Counted from the stretch's first letter, positions 8,294-16,824 are shown. The stretch: DNA of 64,000 bases from Exiguobacterium chiriqhucha RW-2 (GCF_000416965.1 NZ_ATCL01000020.1:868001-932000), one strand, 5' to 3'. Numbers and translations are program-made. The notes: generated by a model not told the origin, from the sequence alone.

Positions 8294-9449
8294 GGTCCCA
8301 CTCCTCACGAATCGCATCGATCACGGCTGGCCCATAGTCAGGGATCGAGCGTTCGGCGAGACGTTCCGGGTCAGGATAAGTGACACCTTCATCGAGCTTT
8401 AAGAATGCGTCACGGTCTGCCGTATCGAGTTTGGTCAAATCGAGCGACGTCCCGTCTCCCCAGTACGTCGAGTCTTGTTTGGCGAGCTGGGCTTCGGGCG
8501 ACAACAACTCATTGATGACCACGAGCGCACCGTTCGGATTTTTGGCGTTAAATGGAACGGCGAGAAAATGCGTCGAGGCAATCGAATGTTCGAGCACGAG
8601 TGCCCGTGTCCCACTAGGAAACACGCCATTTTCACGCTCGGCCTCGGCGCGTCGTTCATTGAAGCCCATCGTCATCCAGACGTCACCCGCGGCGTACAAC
8701 TGGTCGAGCTGGGCCAGCGATTTCGGATACGTCGTCCCTTGTTTCCATTGGGTCGGCGACCACGTCGCAAGCTTCTCCCAGAACTCGTCTGGAATCTCAC
8801 CGTCACCGCCCGCAGTCCCATACTCGGCGTAGAGCAGATGGCGGACGAACGCGTTTCCTGTGAAGTCTGTCACTTCAGGATACGTGAAACGGCCAGGATT
8901 TTCTTCGGTCCAACGATGTAATTCGTCGAACGTCGTCGGCGGATTTTTGACTTTGTCCGCATCATAGTGCATGACGAACTGCACGTTCCCCCAAGCGACT
9001 TCGAGCCCGTTCGTCGGAGTTCCCGCATCGGTCGCTTGCGCTTCCTCGTTCAATAACTTGGCGTTCGGGATTTTGCCGAGCAGGTCACCCTGCAACAAAT
9101 CCGCCTCGGCAGCGTTACGGAAATTGTCTCCATTGATCCACATGAGGTCGATCGTTCCTTCTTCTCGATTCGCCCGCTTGTCGAGCGACAATTGACGCAC
9201 GAATTCGGCCGTGTCCATCGGGACGCGGTTCAACTCCACGTTATACGTCTCTTTCAGGCGGGGCGCGACATACTCATCGATATAGCGATTGATGCCATCA
9301 TCTCCTCCCCACATATAAAAATTGACCGTCGACTGTTTCGCTTCTTCGGCCGCCTGTTCGAACGTCGGTGCGATTTCGGCGCGCGTCGTCCCGCAGGCAG
9401 CGAGGAAGATGAGTGACAGCATCAAGCCAAACTGTTTCAATCGGCGCAT
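8280..9449 (-). CDS. ABC transporter substrate-binding lipoprotein (YnjB-like)
   Basis: A 389-residue extracellular solute-binding protein. The signal peptide ends in the lipobox LAAC with Cys19, so the protein is lipid-anchored outside the membrane. The central sequence (YMWGGDDGINRYIDEYVAPRL and the FTYPEVTDFTG region) matches the YnjB-type cluster. AGGGGGAGACACG precedes the ATG. First gene of the operon binding protein, permease, permease, ATPase, phosphatidyltransferase and oxidoreductase. The ligand is not known for the family; it is not the amino acid type found at 36.6 kb. Confidence 0.82.
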   Translation of the reverse strand: MRRLKQFGLMLSLIFLAACGTTRAEIAPTFEQAAEEAKQSTVNFYMWGGDDGINRYIDEYVAPRLKETYNVELNRVPMDTAEFVRQLSLDKRANREEGTIDLMWINGDNFRNAAEADLLQGDLLGKIPNAKLLNEEAQATDAGTPTNGLEVAWGNVQFVMHYDADKVKNPPTTFDELHRWTEENPGRFTYPEVTDFTGNAFVRHLLYAEYGTAGGDGEIPDEFWEKLATWSPTQWKQGTTYPKSLAQLDQLYAAGDVWMTMGFNERRAEAERENGVFPSGTRALVLEHSIASTHFLAVPFNAKNPNGALVVINELLSPEAQLAKQDSTYWGDGTSLDLTKLDTADRDAFLKLDEGVTYPDPERLAERSIPDYGPAVIDAIREEWDRVAK

Positions 9450-9484
9450 CGTGTCTCCCCCTTTTTTTCTCTATGTTGACGCAT

Positions 9485-10231
9485 TTACTTTTTGTCAAAT
9501 CCCCGTTTTGCGAGCCGTTCGAACATGACCGGGCACATTGCGTACAGTTTCGCGCCAAGTTCCATCCACCACGGGGCGTTCACTTCACGTTTCGACGCCT
9601 CACATGCCGCGACGACGCGTTTCGCGAGACGATCGGGATCGAGCATAATCGATTTCACACTCGCTTCGTAACGTCCACTCTTGTCGGCCCGGAGAAAAAA
9701 CGGCGTCGCAATCGGTCCCGGGTTGACGGTCAATACATGAATCCCAGCCGGCTTCAGTTCCAACCGGAGCGCGTTCGAGAACTGGAGCAGCGCCGCTTTC
9801 GATCCGGCATAGACGGCCGATTTTGGGGTCGGGACTTTTGCCGCTTGCGAGCAGACGTTGATGATCGTACTGCCACGGCGCATCGTTCGCGCACAATCAC
9901 GCGCGAGCAACATCGGTGCGGTCGCGTTCAAGCACATCGTCTCCTCGATGACGTCGGTCGTTTGATCGACGACCCGGTCGAACTCGCCGATTCCGGCATT
10001 GTTCACCCAGACGTCGATTGCTCCATATGTACGTTCGACTTGGGCCACGAGCGTGTCATAGTCGGTACAGACGTCGGCCACCATCCAATCGGCCGATAAC
10101 TTCTGTCCGAGTTCGCGCAACCGCTCCTCGTTCCGTGCAATCAACGTCAATCGGGCACCCGACTCATAAAAAGAATGCGCCAGCGCGGCCCCAAAGCCGC
10201 TCGACGCACCCGTGATGACAATATGTCTCAT
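9485..10231 (-). CDS. Short-chain dehydrogenase/reductase
   Basis: A 248-residue SDR with the NAD(P) motif TGASSGFG near the N-terminus, NNAG (VNNAGIGEF) and the catalytic YAGSKAA (Tyr-x3-Lys), with a Ser in the VCSQ segment. The substrate is unknown. The frame extends further, but ATG at 10231 overlaps the stop of the upstream MBL gene (ATGA), with GGAGGA nine bases before it. It ends 35 bases before the binding-lipoprotein gene; no terminator is visible in between. Confidence 0.82.
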   Translation of the reverse strand: MRHIVITGASSGFGAALAHSFYESGARLTLIARNEERLRELGQKLSADWMVADVCTDYDTLVAQVERTYGAIDVWVNNAGIGEFDRVVDQTTDVIEETMCLNATAPMLLARDCARTMRRGSTIINVCSQAAKVPTPKSAVYAGSKAALLQFSNALRLELKPAGIHVLTVNPGPIATPFFLRADKSGRYEASVKSIMLDPDRLAKRVVAACEASKREVNAPWWMELGAKLYAMCPVMFERLAKRGFDKK

Positions 10232-11205
10232 TCTACGATGTCCTCCACTCTCACATAAATCCATTTTCCATCCGTCAACTGTTTGACGACGCGCCCACGT
10301 TCCTCGAGTAACGTCAACCGGGCGAACACCTCACTGAAGACGAGCGGCATCGCCCGCCGCATCTTGCGTCCATACAGGCGCATCGACCAATCGAACACGC
10401 TCAAGCCGTCCACCCAGTCGTTCAGGAGCAGTTCACTTCGCTCATAGCGCTGACTGATGCGGGCCTCAATCAATGGACGCGGTTTGTGAATCGGTTCCCC
10501 ATGCCCGCTCACGACGAGCTTCAAGTCGACCGACTGCAATTTCCGCAGTGAATCGAGATACAGGACGACCGGCGAAGCGAACCCTTCCTCTTCGTACGGC
10601 TGCTCGATGAGCGGGTTCGGTTCGACCGCATCGATTAAATGGTCGCCCGCGATTAACACGCCACCCGGACCGAGCAGTCCGAGCTGGTCACTCGCATGCC
10701 CAGGCAGATGGATCGTCTTCCACGCCCCGTCGCTCGTCACGTCCTGTCCATCCTCGAATGTCATCGTCACAGTCGTCGGACCGATCCAGCGCAGCGCCTC
10801 CCGATAATCGGGCAATTTGTTCACAATCGTCTCCGGGGTCCCGAACCAGTGCGCCAGATCGTGCAAAAACTGGTTGCCCCGTTTGATGAAGTTCGGTGTC
10901 TGTTCTAAATAGCGAACGAGCTTCTCATGTCCGTAGACGGGAATCGAGGCGTCACGCAGACGCCACGCCTGACCCGCATGGTCGGCATGATGGTGCGTCA
11001 AAAATAAAAAATCAATATCCGCGAGCGTCAACTCGAGCTCGGCCAGTTGTGTCGTCAATGAGGTCCACGCCTCTTCCGTATCTGGTCCGCAATCGACCAT
11101 AAAGAAACGGTTCATGTGTTCGACGACATAAACGTTTACGTTGCCGACCTCGAACGGCGTCGGTATATCGAGTCTTGCCAGTTGGCTTGAAATCCAGTTC
11201 GCCAC
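10228..11205 (-). CDS. MBL-fold metallo-hydrolase
   Basis: A 325-residue metallo-beta-lactamase-fold hydrolase with the metal motif THHHADHAG, further ligands in HLPGHASD and GDHLI, and a C-terminal His in VSGHGEP, followed by a winged-helix-like tail seen in beta-lactamase-like YqgX/RNase-related hydrolases. Substrate unknown. The frame opens at a GTG at 11235, but that lies on the predicted transcription start; a GTG at 11205 behind AAGGGG and GTGGGG is therefore preferred. Co-transcribed with the following SDR (4-base overlap). Confidence 0.78.
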   Translation of the reverse strand: MANWISSQLARLDIPTPFEVGNVNVYVVEHMNRFFMVDCGPDTEEAWTSLTTQLAELELTLADIDFLFLTHHHADHAGQAWRLRDASIPVYGHEKLVRYLEQTPNFIKRGNQFLHDLAHWFGTPETIVNKLPDYREALRWIGPTTVTMTFEDGQDVTSDGAWKTIHLPGHASDQLGLLGPGGVLIAGDHLIDAVEPNPLIEQPYEEEGFASPVVLYLDSLRKLQSVDLKLVVSGHGEPIHKPRPLIEARISQRYERSELLLNDWVDGLSVFDWSMRLYGRKMRRAMPLVFSEVFARLTLLEERGRVVKQLTDGKWIYVRVEDIVE

Positions 11206-11237
11206 GTCCCCACAACCCCTTCCACCTATCTTCACTC

Positions 11238-11267
11238 ATTATACCTGTCCGAAAGAATGGATTTCAA
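11238..11267 (-). promoter_or_regulatory. Promoter of the MBL-SDR operon
   Basis: Minus-strand TTGAAA (11262-11267), an 18-base spacer and a consensus TATAAT (11238-11243). The expected start of transcription falls at about 11232, which argues for the downstream start codon in the MBL gene. Confidence 0.65.
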
Positions 11268-11273
11268 TCACAC

Positions 11274-11300
11274 AAAAAAAGGAGAGGATTTCTCCTCTCC
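11274..11300 (-). terminator. Terminator of gapN
   Basis: GGAGAGGA, a GAAA tetraloop and TCCTCTCC, followed by seven T on the minus strand, six bases after the gapN stop. Confidence 0.92.
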
Positions 11301-11306
11301 GATGTC

Positions 11307-12740
11307 TTATAGGTTGATGACTGTGACTTTATCTCGTGTCATCGTCTCGAGGCTGCGTCCAATCCCTTGAACACCGAGGCCTGACTGTTTCACGCCGATG
11401 AACGGGAAGTGGTCTGGGCCACGTTCCGTGCGGCCGTTCACTTGGACCGTACCGACGTCGAGCTTGTCGGCGACCGTGAAGGCGCTGTTCACGTTTTGCG
11501 TGAACACACTCGCTTGAAGACCGAACTCAGACTCGTTCGTGAGTTCAATCATCTCGTCGAGCGAGTTGACGCGGATGATCGGTAAGACTGGTCCGAACGG
11601 CTCTTCCCAAGCGACACGCATTTCACGTGTGACGTGGTCGAGGAGCGTCGGGTGCAAGAGGTTGCCGTCGCGCTCGTTTCCGTGGACGACCGTCGCTTGC
11701 TTGTTGACGGCATCGTCAATCAAGCCTTGGACGTAATCCGCCGACTTCTTGTCAATGAGTGGGACGATAAAGCTGTTATCGACCGGTGACCCGACCGTGA
11801 GCTTCTCGACGCGCTCTTTCAACATGCCGACGAGTTCGTCTGCTTGGTGCTCGAGCACGAATACGCGCTTGATCGCCGTACAGCGTTGTCCTGAATACGA
11901 GAACGCCCCGCTGACGATTTGATCAGCCGCGAGCGTGAGGTCTGCGTCTTCGAGGACGAGCGCCGGATCTTTCCCGCCAAGTTCAAGCACGACAGGTACC
12001 ATCGATGCTTGTTGCGACAAGTGTTGACCTGTCCCGGTACCGCCCGTGAACGTGATCATGTCGATGCCAGGGTGTGACGTCAAGTAGTCACCGATGACCG
12101 ACCCGCGCCCTGTGACGAGGTTCAATAGACCGCTCGGAAGACCTGCGTCTTGGAGTGCCTCGATCATCTTCACACCACTGATGGCACCTTGTGTCGCCGG
12201 TTTGAAGACGACCGCGTTACCTGTGATGAGCGCCGGTGCGATTTTGGCTGCTGCCAAGTTGACCGGGTAGTTGAATGGTGAAATCGCGAGGACGACACCG
12301 AGAGCTTCTTTCTTGATGATTGCCATCTTGTTCTTCGAACCGCCAGGGAATGAGTCCCCTTGCATGAACCCGCCCGTGAAGCGAAGACCTTCTTCGGCCG
12401 TATAGCGGATGATTTCCGCCGTCCGGACGACTTCTTTCTTCGCGTCGCTCAAGTTCTTCCCGACTTCGCGCATGATGATTTGACCGATCTCATCAACGCG
12501 TTCTTCGAGTTTGTCCGCCCAAGCGTACAACAGTTCGGCACGCTTGTTGACCGGAAGCGCCGCCCATTCCTGTTGTGCGCTTTTCGCGCCGTGAATCGCC
12601 TCGTCGACTTCGTCGCGAGACATCGCCTGGACGTGCCCGACGACTTCATCTGTATAAGGTGAAACGAGTTCGATTGTTTCGTTCGTTGTCGATTCCTGCC
12701 ATTGTCCATTAATTAAATATGGATACGTGTTCATACTCAT
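11307..12740 (-). CDS. gapN: NADP-dependent non-phosphorylating glyceraldehyde-3-phosphate dehydrogenase
   Basis: A 477-residue aldehyde dehydrogenase that oxidises glyceraldehyde-3-phosphate to 3-phosphoglycerate and makes NADPH, bypassing GapA and phosphoglycerate kinase. The catalytic Cys is in GQRCTA and the general base Glu in LELGGKD. The C-terminal segment QVNGRTERGPDHFPFIGVKQSG is characteristic of GapN rather than of other aldehyde dehydrogenases. AGGAGG stands 12 bases before the ATG at 12740; the longer open frame has no ribosome binding site. Monocistronic, with its own promoter, a CcpA-type site and a terminator. Confidence 0.88.
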   Translation of the reverse strand: MSMNTYPYLINGQWQESTTNETIELVSPYTDEVVGHVQAMSRDEVDEAIHGAKSAQQEWAALPVNKRAELLYAWADKLEERVDEIGQIIMREVGKNLSDAKKEVVRTAEIIRYTAEEGLRFTGGFMQGDSFPGGSKNKMAIIKKEALGVVLAISPFNYPVNLAAAKIAPALITGNAVVFKPATQGAISGVKMIEALQDAGLPSGLLNLVTGRGSVIGDYLTSHPGIDMITFTGGTGTGQHLSQQASMVPVVLELGGKDPALVLEDADLTLAADQIVSGAFSYSGQRCTAIKRVFVLEHQADELVGMLKERVEKLTVGSPVDNSFIVPLIDKKSADYVQGLIDDAVNKQATVVHGNERDGNLLHPTLLDHVTREMRVAWEEPFGPVLPIIRVNSLDEMIELTNESEFGLQASVFTQNVNSAFTVADKLDVGTVQVNGRTERGPDHFPFIGVKQSGLGVQGIGRSLETMTRDKVTVINL

Positions 12741-12789
12741 AATCTCTATCTGCCTCCTGAGTAAGCTTTGATATCTCGTTGCCACCCCC

Positions 12790-12819
12790 ATTGTATGCAA
12801 AATCAAATCGGTTGAACAA
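12790..12819 (-). promoter_or_regulatory. Promoter of gapN
   Basis: Minus-strand TTGTTC (12814-12819) and TACAAT (12790-12795) with an 18-base spacer, about 45 bases upstream of the gapN start. Confidence 0.55.
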
Positions 12820-12842
12820 CTATAAAGATTCAGTTTATGTAA

Positions 12843-12856
12843 TGTAAACGGTTACT
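12843..12856. promoter_or_regulatory. cre-like site upstream of gapN
   Basis: TGTAAACGGTTACT matches 13 of 14 positions of the CcpA consensus TGWNANCGNTNWCA. It lies about 65 bases upstream of the predicted gapN transcription start, the position from which CcpA activates glycolytic overflow genes in Bacillus. Confidence 0.5.
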
Positions 12857-12900
12857 CGTCAATTTTTTGTCAATTCCGCCTCGACTTTGCCACTTTCAAC

Positions 12901-12928
12901 TGAAGATGTTCATCAAATCGACCGATAG
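12901..12928 (+). promoter_or_regulatory. Sigma-D-type promoter of cheV
   Basis: TGAA (12901-12904), a 16-base gap and ACCGATAG (12921-12928) fit the motility sigma factor pattern TAAA-N15-GCCGATAW with one mismatch in each box. The distance to the cheV start is about 35 bases. Confidence 0.55.
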
Positions 12929-12964
12929 AAGAGATGAGAGTACGTGAACTAGGAGGGACCACCA

Positions 12965-13846
12965 GTGAGCATGGATCATAATATTTTACTTGAGGCAGGC
13001 ACGAACGAATTAGAGATCGTCATTTTCCAGTCAGGCCCGTTCATTTTCGGGATTAACGTCATGAAGGTACGTGAGATCATCACGATGCTTCCCCTCACTC
13101 CGCTCCCGGGCACTCCGGAAGCAATCATGGGATTGATTGAGCTCCGTGGTGAGGTCATGACGGTCATCGATTTACCGATGGTCATCGGACATCCGCGTGA
13201 CGTCGGAGACAACGATCGCTTGATCGTCTGTGAGTTTAACGGAGAGAAATCGGTGCTCCGCGTCGATCAAGTGACAGAGATTAAGCGTATCTCTTGGGAA
13301 CAGATCGACACGCCGTCTGATCTCGCACGCGGCATGCAAGGAATCACGAACGGGGTCGTCAAGACAGGCGACCAGATGATTATCCTTCTTGACTACGAGC
13401 GCATCGCCCTCGAACTGTCCCGTAAAGACATCATGGCCCGTGAATCGGTCAAACGACTCGGTGCCCGGGAGCGCTCGAACAAACACGTCTGGATCGCGGA
13501 AGACTCGGAGATGTTGCGGACGCTCATCATCGATACGCTCGATGACGCCGGCTATTTCAACACGACGATTTTCAATAACGGGAAGGAAGCGCTCGATGCG
13601 TTCGAACAGAGCGACGTCCATTGTGACTTGCTGATCACCGATATCGAGATGCCGCAAATGGACGGCTTGCATTTGACGAAACGACTCCGTGAGATGGATC
13701 GTTTCGCCGACCTGCCGATTATCATCTTCTCTTCGCTCATCTCGGACGACTTGAAACATAAAGGCGACGCGGTCGGGGCGAACGCCCAAATCACGAAGCC
13801 AGAGATTGGCATGTTGATTGCCACACTCGACGAATTTTTAGCCTAA
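12965..13846 (+). CDS. cheV: Chemotaxis protein CheV
   Basis: A 293-residue fusion of a CheW domain (residues 1-150), which couples receptors to CheA, and a response-regulator receiver domain (about 173-293) with the phospho-acceptor Asp in ITDIEMPQMDG and the conserved Lys in ITKPE. Phosphorylation of CheV supports adaptation in B. subtilis. Starts with GTG, eight bases after AGGAGG. It is transcribed alone from a sigma-D-like promoter, away from any flagellar cluster in this window, and faces a stand-alone HPt gene. Confidence 0.92.
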   Translation: MSMDHNILLEAGTNELEIVIFQSGPFIFGINVMKVREIITMLPLTPLPGTPEAIMGLIELRGEVMTVIDLPMVIGHPRDVGDNDRLIVCEFNGEKSVLRVDQVTEIKRISWEQIDTPSDLARGMQGITNGVVKTGDQMIILLDYERIALELSRKDIMARESVKRLGARERSNKHVWIAEDSEMLRTLIIDTLDDAGYFNTTIFNNGKEALDAFEQSDVHCDLLITDIEMPQMDGLHLTKRLREMDRFADLPIIIFSSLISDDLKHKGDAVGANAQITKPEIGMLIATLDEFLA

Positions 13847-13851
13847 TCCGA

Positions 13852-13887
13852 AAAACGGGACTTCGCCTTGCGGCGAAATCCCGTTTT
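13852..13887. terminator. Bidirectional terminator between cheV and HPt gene
   Basis: A 16-base stem (AAAACGGGACTTCGCC with one mismatch) and a 4-base loop, ending in TTTT on the plus strand and in TTTTT on the minus strand, separates the two convergent signalling genes. Confidence 0.85.
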
Positions 13888-13889
13888 AT

Positions 13890-14261
13890 TTATGATAATG
13901 CATTCAAGCGCGCTTCCCATTCTTGGTCGAAGCGGCGCATATCGGCTTCGATGTCGTCGAGAATCGGTTCGAGGTTCTCGGTCTCGTTCGTCTCTCCAGC
14001 CACTTCGAGCTGATGGAACCGGGCGGCCGTCTCGTCGAGGCCGACAGAATAGGAGGCCCCTTTCAACAAGTGGGCGAGCTGTTCGATTTGTTCATGGTTT
14101 CGTTCCAGCACCATGCGTCTCAATTCCGGGAATTTCGCCTCAAATTGGCGGATATATGTCTCGGCAATCTTTTTTAAGAAATCTTTATTTCCGCTAGCGA
14201 TTTGATGGAGCTCCGCCAACTTTTCTTCGTTAAACAGAGCATTATGGGGCGTTTGTGACAA
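13890..14261 (-). CDS. Stand-alone HPt domain protein
   Basis: A 123-residue protein that is little more than a histidine phosphotransfer domain: helical throughout, with the phospho-acceptor motif HLLKG at residues 64-68 (His64) and the usual helix after it. It would relay phosphate between a hybrid kinase and a receiver domain. No kinase is adjacent; CheV and the receiver-PP2C protein at 15.4-16.5 kb are the nearest receivers. An ATG six bases upstream touches the ribosome binding site, so TTG at 14261, seven bases after AAGGAGG, is the likelier start. Confidence 0.78.
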   Translation of the reverse strand: MSQTPHNALFNEEKLAELHQIASGNKDFLKKIAETYIRQFEAKFPELRRMVLERNHEQIEQLAHLLKGASYSVGLDETAARFHQLEVAGETNETENLEPILDDIEADMRRFDQEWEARLNALS

Positions 14262-14351
14262 CTCCATCCCTCCTTTGCTTCAATCCTACTAACATTCCTA
14301 CCCACTGTAGCATGTTTTCGAGAAAAAACAAAAAAACTCCTCCTTTTCCGA

Positions 14352-14380
14352 TTGCACTCTCCCATTCGCCTACCTATAAT
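14352..14380 (+). promoter_or_regulatory. Promoter of corA
   Basis: TTGCAC (14352-14357), 17 bases and a consensus TATAAT (14375-14380). The leader is only about 20 bases long, so there is no room for a magnesium riboswitch. Confidence 0.75.
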
Positions 14381-14408
14381 TAGGTTGAGCTAAGGTAGGA
14401 GGAACATT

Positions 14409-15344
14409 ATGCTAACGATTTACCGTACCGACGCATCTGGGCGTGTCGACGAAATCGAAGACTTTGACAAAGGGAGCTGGATTCAACTCGTCAATCCGAC
14501 GAAAGATGAGGCCGATCAAGTCATCGCCGCCTCCGGCATTCCTGAAGATTTCGTCTACGACCCGCTTGATATTGAAGAAAAACCACGATTTGAAAAAGAT
14601 GATGAGGGCCTCCTCATGATCATTGACGTCCCATATGTGGAAGAAGACGACACAGGACGCGCCTATAATACGATTCCACTTGGGATTATCGTCACGGGAC
14701 GACACTTCATCACCGTCTGTTCGCGTGACCTCGACGTGCTCAATTTGTTCGCCAACGGAAAAGCCCGTTTGTTCCGGACGAACTACCGGAGCCGGTTCGT
14801 CTTTCAGATTTTGCACCGAGTCAGCATGACGTACTTGCGCTTCCTTCGCCAAATCGATCGGCGCATGGACGAGCTCGAGCAAGAGTTGCAACGTTCGATG
14901 CGAAATCAGGAAATCTTTCAATTGATGAACTTACAGAAGTCGCTCGTCTACTTCATGACGTCGCTCAAAGCGAACGACAGCGTCCTCGACCGCATCGTCA
15001 AGACACCGAGTCTCGAGAAGCACGAGGAAGACGAGGAGTTGCTCGAAGACGTGTTCGTCGAGCACCGTCAGGCGATGGAGATGGCGTCGATTTATAACGA
15101 TATCATCAGCATCAAGATGGACGCCTTCGGTTCGATCATCTCGAACAACGTCAACTTCGTCATGAAGTTCTTGGCCTCGATCACGATCGTACTTAGTATT
15201 CCGACGATGATCTCTGGAATATTCGGGATGAACGTCCAAGTGCCGTGGGAAGGACAACCAATCGGCTTTGTGTTCGCCATTACGATGATGATCGGTTTCT
15301 CAAGCCTCGCCTTTTACATTTTGTGGCGCAAGCGATATTTCTAA
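14409..15344 (+). CDS. corA: CorA family magnesium transporter
   Basis: A 311-residue divalent cation channel. A long acidic cytoplasmic domain (residues 1-245) with coiled-coil helices is followed by two transmembrane helices near the C-terminus; the first ends in the selectivity motif GMN (IFGMNVQVPW). Length is normal for the family. AGGAGGAAC precedes the ATG. Mg2+ is the expected ion, with Co2+ and Ni2+ as possible side substrates. Single gene with its own promoter and a terminator shared with the convergent phosphatase gene. Confidence 0.9.
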   Translation: MLTIYRTDASGRVDEIEDFDKGSWIQLVNPTKDEADQVIAASGIPEDFVYDPLDIEEKPRFEKDDEGLLMIIDVPYVEEDDTGRAYNTIPLGIIVTGRHFITVCSRDLDVLNLFANGKARLFRTNYRSRFVFQILHRVSMTYLRFLRQIDRRMDELEQELQRSMRNQEIFQLMNLQKSLVYFMTSLKANDSVLDRIVKTPSLEKHEEDEELLEDVFVEHRQAMEMASIYNDIISIKMDAFGSIISNNVNFVMKFLASITIVLSIPTMISGIFGMNVQVPWEGQPIGFVFAITMMIGFSSLAFYILWRKRYF

Positions 15345-15383
15345 AAAAAGATGGTGTTGCCCGTTGCGGCGACACCATCTTTT
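15344..15383. terminator. Bidirectional terminator
   Basis: AAAAAGATGGTGTTGCC and a nearly perfect complement with a short loop, with runs of A and T at the ends, lie between corA and the convergent phosphatase gene. Confidence 0.8.
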
Positions 15384-16495
15384 TACATCAATTTGACTGT
15401 GACGAGACACAAGTCATCGTCGATCTCGATTTTAGGGACGAGTTGTTCGGCGACGTGACGCGCGTAGTCAAGCCCGTATGACGCGACGTCCTTCTCGAGC
15501 CAGCGGATGCCGTCGTCGATGTCTTTGCTGTAACATTCCATCAATCCATCTGTATACATATGCATCGTCATCCCCGGTTCGATGTCGATGACCTTCGACT
15601 CAAAATTCGGCTCCTCGAACATGCCGACCGGGACACCGGTCGTCTCGAGACGGGTCACACCCGAGTCCGACGTCACGATGACCGGCGGATGACCGGCGTT
15701 GACGTACTCGATTTGACGCTTCGTCGTGTCGATATAACAATAGACGGCCGTGAAATAGCTCTGCATGTCCTCTCCCGAGAACAAGAACGTCATCTGACGG
15801 TTCAATTCACTCATCACATCGACCGGGTATTGGACGTTGCTGACGAGACCGGGCAAAATCGACCGAATCCCCATCGTAATCAACGCCGACGAGACACCAT
15901 GCCCCATCACGTCGAAGATGATGACCCCATAGCGATCCGGTGCGACCTGGAACCAGGCATACATATCCCCGGCCAGTTTTTTAGACGGCAAGTAGAGGGC
16001 CCGGACGTCAATCTCATCGTTGCTGATGGGCGGGGTCAACGCGCTCTGTTGAATCTTTTGCGCGAGATCGAGGTCATATTGGAGCCGCGCCTCATATTTT
16101 TTGCGTTCATCGACGGCCGCTTTGTAACGGAGTGCGGAGCGGATGCGCGCGAGCAGTTCCGTGATTTTAATCGGTTTCGTCGTATAGTCGGACGCTTCAG
16201 CGTCGAGACCTTCCGCGATTTGCTTTTCCTCGGTGCGACCCGAGACCATAATCACGGGAAGTTCCTCATAGCCGCTCATCTGTCGAATCCGTTTACACGT
16301 CTCGATTCCAGAGATTCCTGGCATCTCGACATCAAGCAGGACAAGGTCGTATAGCGACGGGGCTTGCGGGTCCATCAGGAGCGCGAGCGCATCTTCACCA
16401 CTCGAGACTGAAATCGTCTCATAATCATGTTGATGCAATAATTGTTCGAGAACCATCGTATTGACCGGTTCGTCGTCCACAATCAAAATCGCCAT
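15383..16495 (-). CDS. Response regulator with PP2C (SpoIIE-type) phosphatase output
   Basis: A 370-residue protein with an N-terminal receiver domain (acidic DD at residues 7-8, phospho-acceptor Asp55 in LLDVEMPG, Lys107) and a C-terminal PP2C Ser/Thr phosphatase of the RsbU/SpoIIE type (residues about 160-370; DVMGHGVSSA and TDGLMECY hold the metal-binding Asp). Such proteins dephosphorylate anti-anti-sigma factors in stress or motility partner switching. No anti-sigma genes adjoin it. A second ATG, six bases after AGGG, is preferred to the first. Confidence 0.85.
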   Translation of the reverse strand: MAILIVDDEPVNTMVLEQLLHQHDYETISVSSGEDALALLMDPQAPSLYDLVLLDVEMPGISGIETCKRIRQMSGYEELPVIMVSGRTEEKQIAEGLDAEASDYTTKPIKITELLARIRSALRYKAAVDERKKYEARLQYDLDLAQKIQQSALTPPISNDEIDVRALYLPSKKLAGDMYAWFQVAPDRYGVIIFDVMGHGVSSALITMGIRSILPGLVSNVQYPVDVMSELNRQMTFLFSGEDMQSYFTAVYCYIDTTKRQIEYVNAGHPPVIVTSDSGVTRLETTGVPVGMFEEPNFESKVIDIEPGMTMHMYTDGLMECYSKDIDDGIRWLEKDVASYGLDYARHVAEQLVPKIEIDDDLCLVTVKLM

Positions 16496-16656
16496 AGTCA
16501 TCCCTACTTTCTCTGTCAGTGTTCTTCTGCATATTATTGTATCATATCTAATCGCTTCATTAGGTATTTCAATGCTGTGACAGTTCGAAGTGGTTCAAAG
16601 ATGGAGAATCTCGTTCGTTTTTGGCATACTGGAAGTACGAAAGCGAGGAATGCCGC

Positions 16657-16824
16657 ATGGGATGGATATTCGCTGTGAGCGGTTTGATTATTTTGCTCGT
16701 CTTAATCGCGTCAATCGTTGTCATTCAAAAAGGATATGCCTATAAAGACAACAAGGACGACATCGTGCTCGATTACGATGAAATCAATCGCCGCATCACC
16801 GAAGAAGAACAGCAGAAAAAATAG
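16657..16824 (+). CDS. YtzI-like small membrane protein
   Basis: A 55-residue protein with one N-terminal transmembrane helix (residues about 3-25) followed by the segment QKGYAYKD and a charged tail. The GYAYK signature after the helix is that of the YtzI family of Bacillales, whose function is not known. The frame is open for 12 more codons, but AGGA seven bases before ATG 16657 supports this start. Its stop codon lies in the terminator stem. Preceded by about 150 bases with no other gene, only weak -10-like sequences. Confidence 0.65.
   Translation: MGWIFAVSGLIILLVLIASIVVIQKGYAYKDNKDDIVLDYDEINRRITEEEQQKK

Noticed and set aside
9413-10099. 228-residue plus-strand ORF opposite the SDR gene
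   Set aside because: Arg/His-rich shadow of the SDR and binding-lipoprotein genes in a high-GC codon pattern; no ribosome binding site and no domain.
14381-14408. Magnesium riboswitch before corA
   Set aside because: The promoter lies 29 bases before the start codon, leaving no space for an M-box.
15560-16354. 264-residue plus-strand ORF opposite the receiver-PP2C gene
   Set aside because: Same type of shadow; the minus-strand gene has clear domain motifs and this one has none.
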